NCBI GenBank assembly: GCA_030431755.1
Contig: JAUIIK010000021.1
Span: 1 to 50,991 of the forward strand
Reading direction: 5' to 3'
Length of the DNA stretch: 50,991 bases
DNA from: Chloroflexia bacterium
GTDB taxonomy: Bacteria > Chloroflexota > Chloroflexia > Thermomicrobiales > CFX8
Below are positions 8,304 through 16,632 of this stretch, in pieces. Each line of letters starts with the position of its first letter. Position 1 is the stretch's first letter. The notes beneath the pieces were generated by a model. That model did not search any database. It was not told the origin of the DNA and saw only the letters and a list, made by a program, of their open reading frames with translations. The translations under genes were made by a program, and so were the position numbers.

Positions 8304-8825
8304 GTGGAGGCGACAGTGTCGCAGTGGCAGAGCACAATAGACGACGCCCTGAGGGTAGTTTACAGTGCTCATCATCGACTGGTATCCAGTCTTTTCCCAG
8401 GCGCGCAGCGCCCGTTGAACATCGAGGAGCTGCGCACGGGTCGTCTCGGCAACGACCTTCAGCGCTTGTCGATGCTTGCTAGCGGGGATCTGCGTGAGCC
8501 GCGAGAACAGGTAAACGAGCGGATTGACTCGGTGCTCCAGCTACTCTTCTGGGCGCCGATGGCCGAAGATTATCAGGTGCCCCGGTCGTTCTGGGAGACG
8601 GAACTGGGCCGCATGATTTCTATGGCGAAATATCGCGCGTACGAACCGACCGAGCTTGTCTCGATCGGTCAAGCCGCGCTCCGGCTCAAAGTCACCCGGC
8701 CAACGGTTTACCGCTGGATGGATGAGAAGCACCTCGACTATGTGCGCGACGACATGTCGGGCCGCACGTTCGTTGTGCTGGAGGACGTCGAGCAGCTGAT
8801 CGACCAAGGATCAAGCTTCGACTGA
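8304..8825 (+). CDS. helix-turn-helix protein, excisionase/MerR-like C-terminal domain
   Basis: 173 residues. The last 60 residues carry a winged helix-turn-helix of the excisionase (HTH_17) type: LVSIGQAALRLKV as the first helix and turn, TRPTVYRWMDEK as recognition helix, then a short wing and FVVLEDVEQLI. The first 110 residues are predicted mostly helical and match nothing that I know. The start GTG at 8304 has GGAAGGAG five bases upstream; the frame is open further up but only through the promoter. The gene stands alone with its own promoter and terminator and is divergent from the ABC exporter pair, which it might control. There is no phage or integrase context, so a transcription regulator is more likely than an excisionase. 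Confidence 0.75.
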   Translation: MEATVSQWQSTIDDALRVVYSAHHRLVSSLFPGAQRPLNIEELRTGRLGNDLQRLSMLASGDLREPREQVNERIDSVLQLLFWAPMAEDYQVPRSFWETELGRMISMAKYRAYEPTELVSIGQAALRLKVTRPTVYRWMDEKHLDYVRDDMSGRTFVVLEDVEQLIDQGSSFD

Positions 8826-8851
8826 CGTTCCGGTTCCAAACCTTGCTGATT

Positions 8852-8877
8852 AAAGACGGCCGCACGGCCGTCTTTTT
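8852..8877. terminator. rho-independent terminator, probably bidirectional
   Basis: GACGGCCG (8855-8862) and CGGCCGTC (8865-8872) form a tight GC stem, extended by AAA/TTT to 8852-8875, followed by a T-run through 8877. It lies between the convergent helix-turn-helix gene and alr. The minus strand has only three T after the stem, so termination of the alr unit would be weaker. Confidence 0.85.
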
Positions 8878-8902
8878 CGTTGCGCTTGAAATCTCATGAC
8901 CG

Positions 8903-10105
8903 CTAGAAGTGACCGGACTGACCGAGGATGGGGATCGCCCAGGAACTTGGTGCGCCGGATCGGAGATACAAGCGCGGCACACGCGCCGCAAGCCGTGTCA
9001 CCGGTTCGTAGGTGTTGGTCCCGCAGAGCTCTCCTAGCTGTGCGACTGTCATCGCGCCGTCGCGGCCATCGCTGACAATGGTTAGCGCGTCACCCTCGCG
9101 CGCTGACTCCGGCACGCGGACCACGGTCTGATCCATGCAAACCCGACCGATGATCGGGCAACCGCCGTCTGCATGGACGAACCAGCCGCGATTCGACAGA
9201 TGGCGCTCGATGCCGTCGGCGTAGCCAATCGGCACCGCTGCGGCAGCTTCGTCCTCAGCGGCGGTGTAGGTGCGGTTGTAGGAGACACTCTCGCCGCGAC
9301 CAAGGGTGAAGCGCCTGGTCAGAACAGACCTAACCGTGAGGATCTGACGATACCCGTCGTCGACCGGCACTTCGTCGGATGGATCCAAACCATAGCTCGC
9401 AATGCCAGCACGCACGAGGTTTGTCTCTGGGTGCAGATTGGCCAGGATCGCGGCGCTGTTGGCGCAGTGGACATAGCGGGGCTGGATACCGGCGTCCCGT
9501 AGTTCGCGCACGCTGCGCTGAAATATGTCCAGTTGAGCATCGGTCGGCGCGGTTTCCTCCTCGTCGGCCGACGAGAAGTGGGTATAGATGCCTTCGAGAA
9601 CTGCATTCGGCGATCGCTCGACTGTTTGCGCCAGCTTGCGGGCAAGCGGCGGCAGCGCACCGTAACGCCGTAGACCGGTGTCAATCTTCAGGTGAATCAC
9701 CGCTGGCTCCGAGCGTCGCTGGGCCGCATCGAGCACACGTTCCAGGCTGGCCTCGGTTGCGACCGTCAGTGCGATTTGGTTGTCCAGCGCAACGTCGACC
9801 TGAGCCCGGTTTGGCGGACCGATGACGAGAATCGGCGCCGCGACTCCGCCAGCTCTTAGTTCCAGAGCCTCGTCAATGCGCGCAACCGCAAGGTAGGCGC
9901 AGCCGGCATCGACGGCGGCATGGGCGCAGGCGACCGCGCCGTGGCCGTAGGCATTGGCCTTCACGACTGCTACTAGCTCGCGTCCGGCGCCGGCTCGCGC
10001 GGTAAGCAATCGGAGATTGGCGATGTATCGATCCAGATCGACAATTGCGTGCGTGCCGGAACGGATCTCCGCCAGCCTGTCACGGGGCGTGAGCACAGAG
10101 GTCAT
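8903..10105 (-). CDS. alr: alanine racemase
   Basis: PLP enzyme that interconverts L- and D-alanine, giving D-alanine for peptidoglycan; cytoplasmic. 400 residues. The PLP Lys is K49 in VVKANAYGHG, and the opposite catalytic Tyr is Y276 in SVSYNRTY. The PLP-phosphate region ASYGLDPS and the CMDQTVV strand of the C-terminal beta domain are both present, so both catalytic bases are intact. The start overlaps the stop of nnrED by four bases (ATGA), so translation is probably coupled. The alr-nnr pairing is common in bacteria. Confidence 0.96.
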   Translation of the reverse strand: MTSVLTPRDRLAEIRSGTHAIVDLDRYIANLRLLTARAGAGRELVAVVKANAYGHGAVACAHAAVDAGCAYLAVARIDEALELRAGGVAAPILVIGPPNRAQVDVALDNQIALTVATEASLERVLDAAQRRSEPAVIHLKIDTGLRRYGALPPLARKLAQTVERSPNAVLEGIYTHFSSADEEETAPTDAQLDIFQRSVRELRDAGIQPRYVHCANSAAILANLHPETNLVRAGIASYGLDPSDEVPVDDGYRQILTVRSVLTRRFTLGRGESVSYNRTYTAAEDEAAAAVPIGYADGIERHLSNRGWFVHADGGCPIIGRVCMDQTVVRVPESAREGDALTIVSDGRDGAMTVAQLGELCGTNTYEPVTRLAARVPRLYLRSGAPSSWAIPILGQSGHF

Positions 10106-11739
10106 CGAATCGATGTGAGCCGCGAGACTGCGGGCGAATCGAACTGCGTCAAGACGACACTAAGGCCGGCTATGAGATCGCGGGCAATGGTCGAGCGTGT
10201 CCCGAGCTGCTGGCGCGCCGCGCAACCCGCAAGCGAGCCAATGTAGATTCCCAGAGCGGCAGCGTCGGCTGGCGCACAGCCCTGGGTAAGCAACGCGCCG
10301 ACAATGCCGGCGAGAACGTCGCCGGTGCCCGGCGTTGCGAGCTCCGGGGTTGCGCGTGGCGCCACGTACAGCTCGCCATCTGGCGTCGCAACACAGGTGA
10401 TCGTGCCCTTGAGCACGACAACCTGCCGCCATTCTGACGCGGCCTTGCGAGCCACACCCCAGGGATCGGCGGCAACTTCGTCCGGCTCGATGGAGAGCAA
10501 GCGGGCCATTTCCCCGACATGCGGTGTCAAGACGCATGCCCTGTCGGCGAGCAGCGCCGGCCAGTCTTCCTGGGTTGACAGCCAGTTCAGGGCATCGGCG
10601 TCGAGCACGAGCGGCAGGTCACCGATGCCGGAGTATTCGCTGGATTCCTGCGCAGCGTGGCGGCGCGGGATGCCAAATGGGGAATCGGGCGCTTGCTGCT
10701 CGCTTGATGGCGTTGCCGGCGCGAAGAGCTCGCTCAGGAAACGGGTAGCGACCTCGTCGCGGCCGAGGCCGGGTCCGCATACAACGGCGTCGTAGCGACC
10801 GCCCTCCGTCAACGCTTCACCGACAACGCGGGCGGACGCGCGGCCATCGGCATCCGACAGTGGATGGTAGATGAGCTCCGGCACGGCCGAGGCGATTGCC
10901 CCAATGATCGAGCGCGGCGCTGCGAGTCCGACGTAGCCGCAGCCCGTCCGCAGGGCCGCTTCGCCGGCGAGTCGCGGGGCTCCGAAGTAGCCGGGCGCGC
11001 CACCGATAATGAGCAGCCCGCCCGCCTGGCTCTTGTGGCCAATTGCGCGTCGCTCCGGCAGCCGGGATCTCACGAATGAATCGTCGAGTAGGGTTGCGCC
11101 GACATCGGGATCAAGCTCCGCTGTACGCACGGCGATGTCGAGGACGATCAGCTCGCCGAGGTAGTTGATCGCTGGCGACTTGAGCATCCCGACTTTCGGG
11201 TTGGAAATGCAGAGCGTGACATCTGCGGCGACGATCTCATCGGCGACCTCGCCGGCGAGCGTGTTCATGCCAGTTGGGCAATCAACTGCGACGATGAGCG
11301 CGCGGGCTGATCTGGCAATTTCGATCTCCTGGAGCGCCGCCACAGCATCGTCCGGGAGCGCCGTGCGACCGGAGTTGCCAAAGATGCCATCGAGAATCAC
11401 GTCGGCTGCAACAGCATGCTCGACGACCTCGACATCAGCGAGATGATCTTCGAGTTCAGGGTGTTCAGACATGTCGGAGCGGCCAACAAGCAGCGCGTTT
11501 GCCCGCCAGCCGAGCCTGGCAAGCATTGAGGCCGCGACGATAGCGTCGACGCCGTTGTTACCGGGCCCAGCCACGGCCAGGACCGAACGCTCGCCAGAAG
11601 CCTCCGGCAGCACGCGCTCATCAAGGTAGGCTGCGATCAGCTGCGCGGCGCGACCAATGAGCTCGGCGTCTGACGTGCCGGCGTCCATAACCGCCTGCTC
11701 GAGTGATCTCATCGTCTCCGGCGTGACTATGGGAATCAT
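10102..11739 (-). CDS. nnrD: bifunctional NAD(P)H-hydrate epimerase / ADP-dependent NAD(P)H-hydrate dehydratase
   Basis: 545 residues, a fusion of the two repair enzymes for hydrated NAD(P)H. The N-terminal YjeF_N epimerase domain (about 1-215) has GPGNNGVDA (58-66) and VDCPTGMNT. The C-terminal ribokinase-like dehydratase (about 235-530) has LIIGGAPGYFGAPRL, VVCGPGLGRDE, LDADALNWL, LTPHVGEMARL and GTGDVLAGI with the catalytic Asp. A stretch of about 25 residues around position 345 is Ser/Gln/Pro-rich and looks like a loop insertion in the dehydratase half. It starts two bases after acpS and overlaps alr by four. Also called nnrE/nnrD or yjeF. Confidence 0.95.
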   Translation of the reverse strand: MIPIVTPETMRSLEQAVMDAGTSDAELIGRAAQLIAAYLDERVLPEASGERSVLAVAGPGNNGVDAIVAASMLARLGWRANALLVGRSDMSEHPELEDHLADVEVVEHAVAADVILDGIFGNSGRTALPDDAVAALQEIEIARSARALIVAVDCPTGMNTLAGEVADEIVAADVTLCISNPKVGMLKSPAINYLGELIVLDIAVRTAELDPDVGATLLDDSFVRSRLPERRAIGHKSQAGGLLIIGGAPGYFGAPRLAGEAALRTGCGYVGLAAPRSIIGAIASAVPELIYHPLSDADGRASARVVGEALTEGGRYDAVVCGPGLGRDEVATRFLSELFAPATPSSEQQAPDSPFGIPRRHAAQESSEYSGIGDLPLVLDADALNWLSTQEDWPALLADRACVLTPHVGEMARLLSIEPDEVAADPWGVARKAASEWRQVVVLKGTITCVATPDGELYVAPRATPELATPGTGDVLAGIVGALLTQGCAPADAAALGIYIGSLAGCAARQQLGTRSTIARDLIAGLSVVLTQFDSPAVSRLTSIR

Positions 11740-11741
11740 CG

Positions 11742-12173
11742 TTACTCCGGTCGATTCTTCGAAGCGACGACGATGGCCGTGGCGTCGCTCCGCGAATGTG
11801 TCAATGAAATAGCAAAATGGCGAAAGCCGAGGAGCTCGGCTCTCGCCTTGGCGGTGTTGTGGAGGACGAGGATAGGTTTGCCACGGCGGTTGGGGAGCGT
11901 TTCGATATCGCGCCAGCGCACACCGCGGATGCCGGTTCCGAGCGCTTTCATCGTGGCTTCTTTGGCGGCGAATCTGGCAGCTAGCTCGGCCGGTCGCTGG
12001 CCGTACCGCTCGCGCTCACGGGGCGTGAAGATGCGCTTGAGAAAGCGCTCGCCGTGCTTATCCAGCACGGCGGCGATGCGCTCAATTTCAATGACGTCTA
12101 TTCCGACTTCGACCGGCCCGGCGGCTTCTGGATCCCAGATCGGCTCATACAGGCTATCGACCGACTCCGACAT
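11742..12173 (-). CDS. acpS: holo-[acyl-carrier-protein] synthase
   Basis: Transfers 4'-phosphopantetheine from CoA to acyl carrier protein, needed for fatty acid synthesis. 143 residues, slightly long for the family because of a 20-residue acidic N-terminal extension. The Mg-binding motifs are GIDVIEIERI near residue 23 and FAAKEATMKALGTG, and AISLTHSRSDATAIVVA is the conserved C-terminal strand-turn-strand. The ATG overlaps the end of the UDP-sugar dehydrogenase gene by 20 bases; no alternative start removes the overlap, as the family N-terminus begins with a GTC codon. Confidence 0.93.
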   Translation of the reverse strand: MSESVDSLYEPIWDPEAAGPVEVGIDVIEIERIAAVLDKHGERFLKRIFTPRERERYGQRPAELAARFAAKEATMKALGTGIRGVRWRDIETLPNRRGKPILVLHNTAKARAELLGFRHFAISLTHSRSDATAIVVASKNRPE

Positions 12174-13449
12174 AGGTGAATCCCAGGTCCTTCATCACAG
12201 CTGGCGAGTACAGGTTGCGACCATCGAGCAACACCGGGTTGCGCATGATCTCTACAACTCTACCCATATTCGCCTGCTTGAACTCGTTCCAGGGCGTGAT
12301 GACGCACAGGGCGTCCGCGCCGGTGACGGCGTCGTAGGGGTTGCCGCAGAGATCGACCTTGGGCAGCTCGACGCGAGCCCGCTCCAGTGAGGCGGGATCG
12401 TAGGCACGGACGTTCGCGCCACGCGAGAGCATCATGTTGATGATGTCGATCGATGGCGACTCACGCATGTCGTCGGTGTTCTCTTTGAACGAGAGTCCCC
12501 AAACGGCAATGTCCTTCGCGTAGAGGTCGCCGGTCTTCTCCTGGAGCTGCTTGACGAAGCGCCGGCGCTGGTCCTGGTTGATCTCCATGACCGCATGGAG
12601 CAGCTGCGGGTGGCAATCCGCCTCGTGGGCGATGTGGGCCAGCGCTTTGACGTCCTTCGGGAAGCAGGAGCCGCCGTAGCCGACGCCGGCCTGGAGGAAG
12701 AGTGGCCCGATGCGCTCGTCGTAACCCATGCCCTCGGCGACGACCGAGACATCCGCGCCGACACGTTCGCAAATCTGCGCCATCTCGTTGATGAAGGAGA
12801 TCTTCGTGGCGAGGAAGGAGTTGGAGGCATATTTGACCATCTCGGCCGAGCGCCGATCGGTGACGACAATCGGCGCGTCCAATGCGCGGTAGAGATCCTT
12901 GAGCCGCTCGACGGCATCGTGGTCGTTATCGGTTCCGAGGATGATCCGATCCGGACGGAAGACGTCGGCAACGGCGTTGCCCTCGCGCAGGAACTCAGGG
13001 TTGCTGATGACGGCGAACTTGCGGTTATTTGGGATGTGCTCGCCGATGATCGCCGAGACGAAGTCGCCGGAGCCAATCGGCATCGTGCTCTTGTTTACGA
13101 CAACCGCGCCATCGCGCAGATGGTCCGCCAGCATCGTGGCGGCCGAGCGGACGGCACGCATGTCGGCCTCGCCGGTCATGGTGGATGGCGTGTCGACACA
13201 GATGAAGACGAACTCCGACTGCGGTACGGCTTCCGCGTAGTCAGTTGTGAAGGTGATACGTCCCGACTTGAGATTGCTCTGCAGGAGCTCGGGCAGGCGC
13301 GGTTCGAAGATCGGACACTCGCCCGACTTGAGCATCTCCACTTTGTCGGCGTCGATATCGACGCCGATGACGTCGTTGCCGAGGTCGGCGAACGCGACGC
13401 CATAGACGAGCCCGACATATCCTGTACCAATAATGCTAATCTGCGCCAC
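12154..13449 (-). CDS. UDP-glucose/GDP-mannose 6-dehydrogenase family
   Basis: NAD-dependent four-electron oxidation of a nucleotide sugar to its uronic acid, most likely UDP-glucose to UDP-glucuronate for surface polysaccharide. 431 residues. The NAD-binding motif is IIGTGYVGL (6-14), the middle domain is intact, and the catalytic Cys is C262 in YGGSCFPKD. The C-terminal UDPGP_MGDP_dh_C domain includes FKENTDDMRESPS. GTG start with a strong AGGAGG about 11 bases upstream. Substrate choice between UDP-glucose, UDP-ManNAc and GDP-mannose cannot be settled by eye. It lies in an envelope/housekeeping unit between the FecR-domain protein and acpS. Confidence 0.9.
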   Translation of the reverse strand: MAQISIIGTGYVGLVYGVAFADLGNDVIGVDIDADKVEMLKSGECPIFEPRLPELLQSNLKSGRITFTTDYAEAVPQSEFVFICVDTPSTMTGEADMRAVRSAATMLADHLRDGAVVVNKSTMPIGSGDFVSAIIGEHIPNNRKFAVISNPEFLREGNAVADVFRPDRIILGTDNDHDAVERLKDLYRALDAPIVVTDRRSAEMVKYASNSFLATKISFINEMAQICERVGADVSVVAEGMGYDERIGPLFLQAGVGYGGSCFPKDVKALAHIAHEADCHPQLLHAVMEINQDQRRRFVKQLQEKTGDLYAKDIAVWGLSFKENTDDMRESPSIDIINMMLSRGANVRAYDPASLERARVELPKVDLCGNPYDAVTGADALCVITPWNEFKQANMGRVVEIMRNPVLLDGRNLYSPAVMKDLGFTYVGVGR

Positions 13450-13493
13450 GTGTCCGCGACCCTCCTAGTGGAAACGATCATCTGGTGGTTCAA

Positions 13494-14765
13494 TCAGGGA
13501 GACGTCGAACCTTCGCTCGTCGTCAGCGAGAGATTCGCAATGGCTGAATCATATCCCCCGCCGCTAGCGTACACGACCATAGTCCTGAGAGTCTTAGGAA
13601 TAGGTTCTAGATTTTCCAGGTTTACTATGACCTTTGTCCATTCTCCGCGTGACAGCTCAGTGACTGCATCAGCGTCGATGCCGCCGTCGGCGCGCCGCAA
13701 TGTGAACGCTGTCGTCCACTCGCGGTCCTGACCGAGCACGTCAACGTAGTTGAGTTCGACTGCCACCGGTACGGTAGCCCGCCCGTCCAGCGGTTGACTC
13801 TGGTCGTCAATCTTTATGTCAAACGACAAGGTAAGGGTCGTCGGCAGCCGCAACGTCCGGTCGATCTGCTGGCTGACGCCGGTCCGCGCCCACACGCTCG
13901 ACTCGGCGCGGGCGATGTGCAGCGCCTGCACGGCGACGCTATCCTCCAGCGCAATGACCTCTGCTACCCCGATGCGGTCACGCGGCTCGCGAGCTTCGGC
14001 GCTGTAGCTCGTGTCCCAACCCTCCTGGCCGTGCTCGAAGTCGCCATTTGCGATCATCTGGCTCTGAATGCTCGCGCTGCGCCCTGCCAAGGTGCCATCC
14101 TCGAAGTCAACTTGTTCCGGTCCGACCAACTCTGCCCGCTGCGCTCCTGACACAACCGTGAGCTGCCCTCGAAACGCCGCGGCTCTCGTGGTTGCTGTGC
14201 CGGTCATGCTACGCGGCGTGGTCTCAACGACAATCGACGGCGACGGATTCGCCGGGCGAGCGCGTTCAGCGCGGAGAAGAGCCTGGACGTTCGGCGTCAG
14301 AATCTCCAGCTCGCCGTAGGCATGGCTTGTCAACGGCGCCATTGCCGCGTAGACCGCACCTTGGAGGAGATCGACCTGGATCTGGATCGACTCGTCGCTA
14401 AAGCGCGAGGAGCGGGAGCGTTGCAAGCGGATGTGGGATTGTTCTGTGACCTCGAGCGTCGAGCCATCAAAGACCGTGATCCAGACGACCGTGCCCAGTT
14501 CCGTCGAGATTTCGTCGCCTTCACGTAGCGTGATCGAGCTATTGACGATGGTCCACTCATCATCCGGGGATGCACGCCAGAGCGCGTCCTGACCGCTGAT
14601 CACAGTCGCTGTGGCGTCGCGCTGTGTGGTTGCGTGTTCGTAGACCCACCCCACACCGAAAATCGCCGCAGCTGCCATGAGCGCGAAAACCGCTGCGCCC
14701 GCCGCAACCGTGATCCAGGCGCGCCGTGACGCGACGACCGTTGGATGCGCAGCCTGGGCCGCCAT
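13494..14765 (-). CDS. membrane-anchored FecR-domain protein with C-terminal carbohydrate-binding-like domain
   Basis: 423 residues. A signal-anchor helix spans about residues 17-41, with the bulk outside. Residues 55-140 show the FecR pattern: LREGDEISTELGT, then WITVFDGSTLEVTEQS and a repeated beta-strand region. From about residue 245 an extracellular jelly-roll-like domain begins with NGDFEHGQEGWD, a start typical of carbohydrate-binding modules. FecR domains sense signals or bind cell-wall sugars. No FecI-type sigma factor or outer-membrane receptor is nearby, so classical ferric citrate signalling is unlikely. It starts two bases after tgt and is 44 bases ahead of the UDP-sugar dehydrogenase. 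A role at the cell wall is inference. Confidence 0.7.
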   Translation of the reverse strand: MAAQAAHPTVVASRRAWITVAAGAAVFALMAAAAIFGVGWVYEHATTQRDATATVISGQDALWRASPDDEWTIVNSSITLREGDEISTELGTVVWITVFDGSTLEVTEQSHIRLQRSRSSRFSDESIQIQVDLLQGAVYAAMAPLTSHAYGELEILTPNVQALLRAERARPANPSPSIVVETTPRSMTGTATTRAAAFRGQLTVVSGAQRAELVGPEQVDFEDGTLAGRSASIQSQMIANGDFEHGQEGWDTSYSAEAREPRDRIGVAEVIALEDSVAVQALHIARAESSVWARTGVSQQIDRTLRLPTTLTLSFDIKIDDQSQPLDGRATVPVAVELNYVDVLGQDREWTTAFTLRRADGGIDADAVTELSRGEWTKVIVNLENLEPIPKTLRTMVVYASGGGYDSAIANLSLTTSEGSTSP

Positions 14766-14767
14766 GA

Positions 14768-15982
14768 CTAAGCTGTCGAATCCTGGGCACGCGTGCTGGC
14801 CGCGTACAAGCGCCGCTGCTCGTGCCGGACGTTTGGATCGACGGGGGCATAGCGTTGGAGGAAGCTTCGCCGGAAGTCCTCAAAGTCTCCGCGCTGTATC
14901 GCCGAGCGCATCTCTTCCATTTGGCGGCCGATGAAGCGCAGGTTGTGGATCGATCCAAGGCGCTGCGCGAGAATCTCTCCGGCACGGTAGAGATGGTTGA
15001 TGTACGCCGTCGTGAAGCGCTGACAGGCCAGACAGTCACAGTCCGGGTCAATTGGCTCGTCAACCTCTCGGTACCGGGCCGCCCTGATATTGATGCGGCC
15101 ATCCTGGGTGTACAGACCGCCATGCCTGGCCACTCGCGTGGGCAGGACACAGTCGAACATGTCGACCCCGAGTGCTACCGCGTTCCAGAGGTCTTCCGGC
15201 GAGCCGACGCCCATGAGATAGCGGGGCCGGGAGGCGTCGAGTGGCGTGATCGAGGCGTCAAGCATCTCGATGAGCACGTCCTTTGGCTCACCGACGCTCA
15301 ATCCGCCAATGGCGAGGCCGTCGACTGGATGGTCGTTGAGCGCGGCTGCCGAACGTTCACGGCGGCCGGCGTCAAAACCGCCCTGGCAAATGCCGAAGAG
15401 CAGCGGCCGGATCGCATTGCTGGTATCGACGAGGCGCTGGAACTCCAGGAGATTGCGCGGCAGCCACCGCAGCGTCAAGTCGTGCGCTGCTTGCTGTTCC
15501 GTCTCGGGCGCGTCGAAGCCGGTGCAGACATCGAGGGCCATGCTGATGTCCGCGCCCAGCTGCTGCTGGATCGCGATGGCGTCCTCCGGGCGCAGTCGAT
15601 GCGCCGCCCCATCAATGTGCGAGCGAAAGGTGACGCCGTCTTCATCAAGTTTGCGCCGCGCCGCCAAACTGAAGACCTGGAAGCCGCCCGAGTCGGTCAG
15701 GACCGGCCCATCCCAGCTCATGAAGCGAGCGATACCCCCGAAGCGCTCGACGAGCGCGCTTCCGGGTCGCAGCATCAGATGGTATGTGTTGCCGAGTAGG
15801 ATGTCAGCGCCGGTGGAGCGGACGTCTGTCGGGTCGAGCGCTTTGACGGCGGCCTGTGTGCCGACCGGCATGAACGCCGGCGTGCGGACGACGCCACCGG
15901 GCAAGCGCAGCGCGCCGGAGCGCGCCCGACCGTCAACGGCGTTGATTGTGAAGGGCTGCGCACGTGGAAGGGGCGATGCCAT
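14768..15982 (-). CDS. tgt: tRNA-guanine transglycosylase (bacterial queuine/preQ1 type)
   Basis: Exchanges guanine-34 in GUN anticodons for the queuosine precursor preQ1. 404 residues from ATG 15982. Visible are TPAFMPVGTQ, the substrate-binding LTDSGGFQVFSL, the nucleophile Asp in DMFDCVLPTR, and the zinc site CDCLAC followed by a His (NHLY). I prefer ATG 15982 (a GGAG lies about 11 bases upstream) over the in-frame ATG at 16003, because relatives begin close to FTINAVDGRARSG. Either start overlaps the divergent methyltransferase gene. It is the first gene of the unit that continues with the FecR-domain protein. Confidence 0.95.
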   Translation of the reverse strand: MASPLPRAQPFTINAVDGRARSGALRLPGGVVRTPAFMPVGTQAAVKALDPTDVRSTGADILLGNTYHLMLRPGSALVERFGGIARFMSWDGPVLTDSGGFQVFSLAARRKLDEDGVTFRSHIDGAAHRLRPEDAIAIQQQLGADISMALDVCTGFDAPETEQQAAHDLTLRWLPRNLLEFQRLVDTSNAIRPLLFGICQGGFDAGRRERSAAALNDHPVDGLAIGGLSVGEPKDVLIEMLDASITPLDASRPRYLMGVGSPEDLWNAVALGVDMFDCVLPTRVARHGGLYTQDGRINIRAARYREVDEPIDPDCDCLACQRFTTAYINHLYRAGEILAQRLGSIHNLRFIGRQMEEMRSAIQRGDFEDFRRSFLQRYAPVDPNVRHEQRRLYAASTRAQDSTA

Positions 15983-16632
15983 TGCTTCGACGTCTCCTGC
16001 CATCTCGGCGGCTCGTTCAGGCGCGCAACGCCGCGCTACAAATCTCGTTCAATCTGCTTTACCACCGCTTTGTATTCTTCCACGAAGCAGCAGGCGTCGT
16101 GTTGTTCGGCGCAGCCTGGCATGGCCGGCGGGTTGCGTTGATCGAGGACCTTGGCGACCCCCGGCGGATACTGGACGTTGGAGCGGGCGAGGCACGGCTG
16201 GTCGCCGACGCCGAGCGCCGGATGCTCGTGGCTACTGGAGTTGAGCCGTCTGCGGCGATGCGGCGGGCCGGGCTGGTTCGCTCGGCGAGTCTCCTTGCCG
16301 GCAGCGCAATGGACCTGCCACTCCCTTCCGGCGCCTGCGAGGCGTGCGTGATCTCTTATCCCGGCCGGTGGATCTTCAACCCGCAAACCTGGTTGGAACT
16401 TGGCCGCGTGCTTGAACCGGATGGACGAGTCGTTGTGCTGCTCGGTGGCACGTATGAACGCGGACCAGGCGCTGCGGTGCGGAGGAGGCTATTGCGCTTG
16501 GCCTATGGTCCAGTAGACACCGCCGCGATCGTCAAGTCGGACGTTTGCGGCCCGCGCTTCAGGGCCGAGATCATACGCCGGCAGGATTGCTGGGGTGAGT
16601 ATGTGCTGCTACGGGCCGAGCGGGCTGGCTAG
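15964..16632 (+). CDS. class I SAM-dependent methyltransferase
   Basis: 222 residues from a GTG at 15964; an ATG at 15976 is an alternative and both have weak ribosome sites (GGAAGGGG lies only two bases before the ATG). Motif I is ILDVGAGEARL, followed by an acidic post-I residue in TGVEPSAAM. The N-terminal NLLYHRFVFFHEAAG is the helix region that precedes the fold in a methyltransferase group with an NxLYxRFA pattern. The region ISYPGRWIFNP replaces the usual motif IV acidic pair, so substrate and activity are uncertain. Its 5' end overlaps tgt head to head and its stop shares the CTAG with the convergent tatA/B gene. Confidence 0.75.
   Translation: MEGAMPLLRRLLPSRRLVQARNAALQISFNLLYHRFVFFHEAAGVVLFGAAWHGRRVALIEDLGDPRRILDVGAGEARLVADAERRMLVATGVEPSAAMRRAGLVRSASLLAGSAMDLPLPSGACEACVISYPGRWIFNPQTWLELGRVLEPDGRVVVLLGGTYERGPGAAVRRRLLRLAYGPVDTAAIVKSDVCGPRFRAEIIRRQDCWGEYVLLRAERAG

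Noticed and set aside
8304-8825. Phage excisionase or integrated element
   Set aside because: Only the helix-turn-helix resembles excisionase; there is no integrase, attachment repeat or other phage gene nearby.
12595-13731. 378-codon plus-strand frame opposite the UDP-sugar dehydrogenase
   Set aside because: Antisense shadow; spans the gap without promoter or ribosome site.
14822-15799. 325-codon plus-strand frame opposite tgt
   Set aside because: Antisense shadow of tgt.
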